From contig NC_086364.1 of assembly GCF_036324505.1 (NCBI RefSeq), forward strand, positions 13,794,148-13,858,147: a DNA stretch of 64,000 bases. Direction: 5' to 3'. A program made the translations under genes and the position numbers. Shown piece after piece: positions 50,543 through 64,000 of this stretch (position 1 is the stretch's first letter; each line of letters starts with the position of its first letter). This DNA comes from Eleginops maclovinus. Lineage: Eukaryota > Chordata > Actinopteri > Perciformes > Eleginopidae. The notes under the pieces were generated by a model. That model was not told the origin of the DNA. It worked only from the letters and a program-made list of their open reading frames with translations, and ran no database searches.

Positions 50543-51885
50543 TGCACAATAAAATAAATACAAACCAAGTACACTCAGTATGTGGTAATATCATTGGCTT
50601 CAAAGATGCTATGGGCAATCAGACTCATCAGCACTCTTGTGAATTCCTATTAAAGAATTGAGTTATGCCGATGTAAATTTTACATGTTACCCAGGTTTAC
50701 AGCAGCAGTGAATAAAAGCTTAGGAATACTTGTAATTTTCACAGTTATTTTCATATGGATGTAAATAGTATTTGTAAACTGTAATTAAATCTTCATACTC
50801 ACTACGTAAATTAAGAACATCCAACTTTTCTTACATTTTTTCTTATGTTGGCACCATTCCATGCAATTCCCGATAAATGTTGTAGTAGTTTATGGAATAA
50901 CAACTCAAACACACTTTAATAGTCCAAGATGTAATGCTATGTGTTTATTTCCTGCTCATAAGTGTCCAATACCACATCTTGAATTCCTTAAAGGCATATT
51001 ATTTTTAAAAGTGTGCGGATGTCATTTTTGCAACTAAAATATCCAAAGTTCTGACATTACTTTCAGAAAATAGAATAGGTTATCAATCTGGCTCTGGCTC
51101 ATGATTGGTTGTCCTTTTGTTTGTCTGCGTGCTCTAAACTAAACACCAAGTGATTACAGAATATGCTTCAATCACAGTATGTAGTTTTCTTTGGGGTTTG
51201 TTTTTTGTCAAAGCAGATGCATTGTGAAAACTAAATTTGCATTCATATGAATAGCCTGCTCACAAAGTTGCATTTAATTATACAATGCAGTGATCAGAAA
51301 ACTTCATATCTTCCCATTCTCTTATGTTAAGGAGACTCTGAATATATTTTTTGCCGTTTGTTTTATTAACTGTTGGACAAAAGTAACAATGTCTATCTTT
51401 CATGAGCACTCGAAGCTGGCAAGCTTTGCAGTGTGTTCCTCATTTGTGCTCACGTGTTTGGAAATCATTGGTAAGTCATACTAATTTTGATGCAGATACA
51501 GAACTTAAGCATTTAGAGGACTGGGCATTAATTGTGTCCAATGATAGTTTAAAGTTTACTATTGGGCAGTTGTGCAGAAGGGTTGCTTTAAACTGGCCCA
51601 CGGTTCTCTCACATTTGCTACAGGGCTATTTTTATAACAGAGGTTACTAAGTTTTAAATATCAGTACGTGTGACTAGTCAGATTAGCAGCTTTTCAAAGT
51701 TACTAGGCTTATACGAGCTCAAAAATTAACATGTTCAGGGTGATTTCAAATACTGAATATTAACACACATGAAACTACTTGGATTATGAAGTGATAAAGG
51801 TTAGGCCTATGCTACACCTCCTCAGCTGTAGTAGAAAGGTGTTGTACATTAGAGTTTAGAAAAAGCACATTACACTTGTGCACTC
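50543..51885. repeat. tandem duplication, copy 2 (about 1.34 kb, deletion-rich)
   Basis: This copy lies directly downstream of copy 1 in the same orientation and is about 200 bp shorter. The loss is spread as many one-to-few-base gaps rather than one block. It either diverged by decay or is a poorly polished assembly duplicate. Confidence 0.78.
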
Positions 51886-52250
51886 TACTCACATCTGTTT
51901 ATAGTACACACATCTATATATTATACATATCTGCCACATACATCTGTTTATACGTAATATATGCATCTGCCCATACCTCCTCATTCAACCGTGTAAAGTA
52001 TTTAAATTACTGTACAGTATTTAAATAATTTCAATGTATTCCACATATGTATATATTTGACATCCTTAAATCTTTATTGTTGTTATTGTAAATATTCTTC
52101 TCTCTTTTTGCACTATTTTATTTATCTTATTTGCACCATGAATGTTGAGTTGTTGGAGGAGCATGGGATATAAGATTTTCATTGCCAACATATGTTGTAT
52201 ATGCTGTGCATATGACCAATAACACCTTGAAACCTAGCATTGCGAGTTCA
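51886..52250. mobile_element. LINE-like 3' tail (L2-type, tentative)
   Basis: The stretch ends with TTTTCATTGCCAACATATGTTG then CTGTGCATATGACCAATAACACCTTGAAACC. This resembles the tail of fish L2-like non-LTR retrotransposons (tgcatatgacaataaa...ttgaa). No coding part is left. Confidence 0.4.
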
Positions 52251-52409
52251 GGTTAAACATTTGCTTTTTTCAATGTATTAACAATAATAACACCTCAAAG
52301 TGTGAGACTACAGTGAACATGATCATTAAAAGGGTTATCTGTTGAAATCTACTCTGCCTCCTTGTTGAGTGTGCCTTTTACATCACAGTTTTAAATAAAA
52401 TCATTTCTA

Positions 52410-53185
52410 GTGGATGCAGAGGAAGAGGAAACCTTGCAGTAGTCTGCAAGAGAACTGGGTAAGATTCATTATGCTGGGGGAGAACACCATAAAACTTTGA
52501 GCCATAAAGCTACACAGGAAAGGCTTCAAACATCCTAGAGTAAGTCAGAGTCCAGACCTCAGTCCTAATGAGAATTTGTAGCCTTGTTGTAGTTGAAAAT
52601 TGCTTTTCACAGAAGGTCCCCATTCAACTTGACAGAGCATGGGCAGTTTTACCAGAAAGACTGTGGGTGCAATGGATTGTCTAAATTCTAAAATGTGCAA
52701 GGCAGATGGGCCTATCCACACAGACTGTGATTGTTGCCAACCGTGTCTCAACGGTATATTAACTTGAAAGAGCTGAATACCAGTGGCGTAGCTAGGCCTA
52801 TTCTAGGTGTTAAAACAATTCTACCTGGGGGACCCCCCTAGAGGCTGTGAAGTCCACCCTACTCCTAAGACATGTCAACACGACAAAGGCTAGGTATTAT
52901 CGACCGGGTTAACTAAATATTGAAGACGCAACAAGCACAAAACACTATGGGTGTGTATTGGCTTTGCTCAGTGCAAAACTCCCAGACTTACTTATCCATC
53001 ATCATCATTATCATCATCATCATGCCATCTGAGTTCTGGTAATGCCATGCACAATAACCACCATGTTAGAGCTCGCATTAGCACGCACACAGCACCGCCT
53101 CACCTCTGGGGTAAGCCCACCCAAACTTGAAAACCTAGCTACGCCCCTGCTGAATACTAAATGTTTTGAACAGAGCTGTACTATC
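52410..53185 (+). pseudogene. fossil Tc1-like transposase, interrupted by a hAT MITE
   Basis: The + strand translates with many stops into pieces matching the C-terminal half of Tc1 transposases. These include SESRPQS-like sequence around 52543-52560 (from CAGAGTCCAGACCTCAGTCC, the SPDLSPNEN block with the catalytic Glu) and a QWIV...CARQMGLSTQTVIVA-like tail to about 52760. The reading continues after 53157 beyond the inserted MITE. Heavily decayed and inactive. Confidence 0.55.
52781..53149. mobile_element. hAT-type MITE with 8-bp target duplication
   Basis: The termini are CAGTGGCGTAGCTAGG at the left and the complement of CAGGGGCGTAGCTAGG at the right (15 of 16 match). It is flanked by a perfect 8-bp duplication, CTGAATAC, at 52773-52780 and 53150-53157. 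An 8-bp duplication and CAG-type ends mark the hAT superfamily. At 369 bp it has no coding capacity. Confidence 0.88.
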
Positions 53186-54151
53186 AATGGGTTTGCGTTT
53201 GGATATTAGCACTATTATTTTTCGTGGTTCATGTTGAAAGACCATTAATGTTATGTTAAACACTTACCTCAAAGACTTGTTAAGTTAGCTAGGTAGGCCT
53301 TACCATCAGTGCGTGTCTCGAACAAACTGTCTTACGGTATCGTTCCTCATATAACAATAACGGCTCTATTCATGTCTTTTAAACATGTGCTTTGCTCATG
53401 TCCCGTCTCTTTTACAAAGCTACCAACACAGCAATATGCTGATGTTGCTTTTCTTTTTCATTTGGACTCAGGTCTGCTGATTTTACACTCGTAACGTCAA
53501 CTATCCAAGCTGCCACATGGCTGCTCCACCTACAGGACATTTTCGTTACGTCGATTACGGTGAATAACTGCCTGCTCATAAATTACAAAAGGCACGTGTT
53601 TTAAATGACTTTTGAGTGAACCGTGCGAAATTCTTAATTGTGTCAAGGCTGTCATATCTGTTATGTTTGTTATAGAGTGTTGGTACAAAAGACAATGTGC
53701 GTAGACTTGTGTGCTTTGCCTCGGGTTTAACCTCATCGCAGACTGCTGTTTCATTGAGCCTACTGGTGTTGTATGGGTAGTGAAAGGTTGGGCTCTTATA
53801 GTGTGTGTTTTGTTGTCACTGCTGCATGCCTCTATTTCCAGTACCAAATAATTAGACATTAACTATGTGCGGATATAATTTGCATCACATGTATTGCACC
53901 CACTTAATGGTCAGTGATCGGGGTTTTATTTTGGAATTCAGCCCAGAGAGTGACGTTTTTCTTCTTCGCACTTGACTCTGTGGATCAATCCAGGAGCGCT
54001 GCAAGGCACTACCTGTCTGTGTGCAGTACCCTGGTGCGGGGAGAGACGCATCTCTCTTCTCATGATTTTAGTTTTTCTTTTCTTTTGACTATTTCATTAA
54101 TGGACTCTGTTTTGCTGTCTTTACATCTGGAACTACGCATTACGACTGTGA

Positions 54152-62901
<8,750 letters not shown>

Positions 62902-64000
62902 ATTGATATTTTTTAATGCTCATGGGAATTTTGCAACAAACAAGATGGTTCTTTATTGCAGGTTTTCATTCTTTTAATTAATTCATTTTTTGTACTGAAC
63001 TTTACTGAAGAGATTTTAAAAATATGTGTAATATCACCAGGGGGTCAAGGGAAGAGACAGCACAATGAAGATACAAGCTGGATTTACATAATTGCAACCA
63101 TATAGATGATAAAAAAGGGCCACAGTTTTCACCGGCTTATTGTGAAGCCAGCCTTTCATCCTCTCGCTATTATTAAATATCCATTGTGCCAGTCTAAAGT
63201 TATATCATAAATGTGTCCACACAAACATAACAAAAAGGGTTTTTCAGTCATTTCCACCTTTTATTGCAAGATTCCATTCAAATGCATGTATAGCCAATGA
63301 CATTGTAAACAACAGAGTGTGAGGAACACAGTGAATTCAGCAGGAGGTTTTCTGTGAGATCTGGAAATACGATTGTAATTCAGAGAGCAGCTTCATCTAC
63401 GACTCAAATGCAAACTCACTGCCCTGCAATATGAACGCAAGCAAATGGAGAATGAAGTTGTATGGGATTGTTTCCTTTTTGACATTTGACATATAAATAT
63501 TTTGCGGACAACTTCCACACCTGCTCTATATGTATACTGCTTTTAAATGGGCTATATCAGTGAATAAGGGTATTTCATTCAAGTGAAAACATTGATAAAT
63601 AGATAACATAGATAACAACCTGACAGGTAATTCATCCATAGGCTCTAGCACACAGCCAGGACTGCTATAGTTAAGTAGTATATGATAGAACGGCTGTTGC
63701 ATTGTTGATCCATGTGGTAGAGGCAATTTGCATATTTTAGCTTCTGAAAAGCAGTTAGCGTTTGGTTGATGTACAATGTTGGCTTGTGATTTTTTAGAGA
63801 AAATGTAAGTATTTGCTTTCTGCTCAACAAACTTCCTACTGTATACCCATCGTACTGATGAATGCATTAAAGCAAGGCTAAAGATAAGAGCACTCTTGAG
63901 GGTGCTGCAAGTTGTTTTCAGCAGCACATAATGTATGCACGTATTGCTGCACGCTTTGCAGTAGTTACCTGCCAGATGTTGCAGTAGTCTGTCTATGCTG
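62902..64000 (+). other. tmem235 3' UTR and downstream sequence to the window edge
   Basis: No clean AATAAA is obvious. The variant ATTAAA at 63172-63177 is a candidate polyadenylation signal. No further gene is visible. The reverse-strand frame around 63526-63927 lacks family motifs. Confidence 0.4.

Overview
The window looks like a teleost fish chromosome. It has small GT-AG exons separated by compact introns, many long CA/GT microsatellites, and fish-type DNA transposon remnants (Tc1/mariner, pogo and hAT). Its proteins match vertebrate families. Three protein-coding genes are recognisable, all on the + strand. From left to right they are bahcc1 (5' truncated by the window edge, 25 coding exons, 1-20978), fscn2 (5 coding exons, 37741-41905) and a tmem235-type claudin-like gene (4 coding exons, 54305-62901). 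In mammals BAHCC1, FSCN2 and TMEM235 all map to one chromosome arm (human 17q25), so the order fits conserved linkage. It also supports calling the first gene bahcc1 rather than its paralogue tnrc18.

Region 1 (1-24200): the bahcc1 body and a long AT-rich 3' UTR. The encoded protein is a chromatin reader. It has a low-complexity Gln/His/Pro N-terminal half, a coiled coil, AT-hook-like basic motifs, a tandem Tudor region and a C-terminal BAH domain. The BAH domain keeps the aromatic-cage residues known for H3K27me3 binding. One intron uses a GC donor, and two successive exons have CAGCAG tandem acceptors.

Region 2 (24200-37740): intergenic and non-coding as far as can be read. It contains three long GT microsatellites, CTCF-like motifs and CRX/OTX-like sites close to fscn2.

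Region 3 (37741-43500): fscn2, encoding a 491-residue four-beta-trefoil actin bundler, with its 3' UTR.

Region 4 (43500-54000): a transposon-rich intergenic stretch. It holds a deleted pogo-type element that still carries a DNA-binding-domain ORF, a DD36E Tc1/mariner deletion derivative, a 171-bp CA repeat, a perfect 27-bp hairpin, a roughly 1.5-kb tandem duplication whose second copy is full of small deletions, a LINE-like 3' tail, and a hAT MITE inserted into an older Tc1 fossil.

Region 5 (54000-64000): the tmem235-type gene. Its introns contain a decayed Tc1 transposon and a LINE 3' end. The predicted first extracellular loop lacks the paired cysteines expected from the family.

The three genes are not a functional pathway. 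The linkage is syntenic. No tRNA, rRNA, CRISPR or phage-like feature was seen, and no clearly new multi-gene system was found. The best leads are the tmem235 cysteine loss, the tandem duplication that may be an assembly artefact, the transposon pair, and the possible divergent CTCF arrangement around fscn2.
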